Shown: positions 28,625 through 29,047 of the stretch, one piece after another
How the letters are laid out: the number at the start of each line of letters is the position of its first letter
Numbering within the stretch: the stretch's first letter is position 1
Virus record (IMG/VR): IMGVR_UViG_3300031857_001010
Coordinates: 1 to 29,047 of that record
Length of the DNA: 29,047 nt
From: a virus
Strand: one strand, 5' to 3'
The notes under the pieces: generated by a model
The model's database searches: none
What the model was told of the DNA's origin: nothing
What the model saw: only the letters and a program-made list of their open reading frames with translations
Made by a program: the position numbers and the translations under genes

Positions 28625-29047
28625 CTATTTGTTCAAATCTTGAGATATCTCCGCGCATTTTTACAGGCACAAACACGTCACGTTGACCACGCCGATTTTT
28701 GTCGAGGCGTACACGCGAAGTTGATTGGGTTTCTGCTTTGCGCTTGAAGTTTGACGCTTCTTTTTTCTTCTCATCAGGGTGAGTGATGATGAGAAGAAAA
28801 TCAGTGTGGTGACCGATTGCGCGGGACTCGCGTACTGCACCTTCATCGTTTAGTTGACTCGCAGTCATCACCACGGATTTTGTTTTGAGTGCAGTTAACT
28901 TCAACCTGCGCGATAGTTCACTCACTGCCTGTTCTCGGTTGTCTGCGGTTGGCATGGTGACAATTTGTAGGTAGTCAACGATGATCAGATCGGCCTTGCC
29001 AAGTGATGCAAGTCTCGATGCCTCTGCTACGATTTCTCCAACCTCGG
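28614..29047 (-). CDS. Replicative DNA helicase, DnaB family, C-terminal part
   Basis: The 5' end is beyond the window; the frame is open to 29047 (first full codon at 29045). The visible 144 residues start EVGEIVAEAS and contain ADLIIVDYLQIV, the Walker B strand of DnaB helicases. Then come SVVMTASQLNDEGAVRESRA with the sensor Gln, a short linker, and LDKNRRGQRDVFVPVKMRGD with the Arg finger region. It ends FEQIDEH. It unwinds DNA at the phage fork. An internal ATG at 28955 is not the true start. Confidence 0.9.
   Translation of the reverse strand, partial: EVGEIVAEASRLASLGKADLIIVDYLQIVTMPTADNREQAVSELSRRLKLTALKTKSVVMTASQLNDEGAVRESRAIGHHTDFLLIITHPDEKKKEASNFKRKAETQSTSRVRLDKNRRGQRDVFVPVKMRGDISRFEQIDEH

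Overview
The window is a contiguous piece of a tailed double-stranded DNA phage (Caudoviricetes). Every credible gene lies on the minus strand, so transcription runs from base 29047 towards base 1 and the window is described in that direction. Genes are packed tightly. Many join by ATGA or TAATG overlaps, and the longest gene-free stretch is 253 bases. No tRNA, rRNA, CRISPR array, integrase or insertion sequence was seen.

Replication and early side (29047 to about 24960): the C-terminal part of a DnaB-type helicase, several small genes, a small protein with an SSB-like DIPF tail, a coiled-coil protein, a PD-(D/E)XK-like protein, a DNA-binding remnant of a homing endonuclease, and a RusA-like resolvase whose two halves lie in different frames. 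Packaging and accessory side (24971 to 17154): terminase small subunit, an NrdR-like zinc ribbon, a GT4 glycosyltransferase, a GT-A glycosyltransferase, a SAM methyltransferase, a MazG-type pyrophosphohydrolase, a dCMP deaminase, a chain of overlapping small genes, then terminase large subunit.

Virion side (17090 to 8237): a Cys-rich protein, a portal candidate, small head genes, a scaffold-like protein, two more glycosyltransferase-like genes, the major capsid protein and small structural genes. Fibre and lysis side (8179 to 1): fibre genes with shared N-terminal anchors, a LamG-like protein, a protein with autotransporter-type beta-strand repeats, a collagen-like protein with a possible sugar-binding insert and a C1q-like domain, a lysis cassette (two small membrane proteins, a lipoprotein, a YkuD-like enzyme), a phosphoesterase, a small HTH-like protein and two more fibre genes, the last cut by the window edge.

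The host cannot be named from the sequence. The lipoprotein suggests a Gram-negative host. The beta-strand repeats are a family common in Verrucomicrobiota and Planctomycetota, which makes that group a weak candidate. At least one gene has a strong Shine-Dalgarno (AAAGGAGG before the gene at 19504-19686), but several highly expressed virion genes have A-rich leaders instead.

The most unusual points are four glycosyltransferase-like genes plus a methyltransferase, two of them inside the capsid assembly block; fibre genes sharing near-identical 5' DNA with unrelated bodies; the two-frame RusA gene; a broken-looking small gene before the capsid gene; and perfect hairpins or palindromes at gene borders. 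All functions are read by eye from motifs and order.
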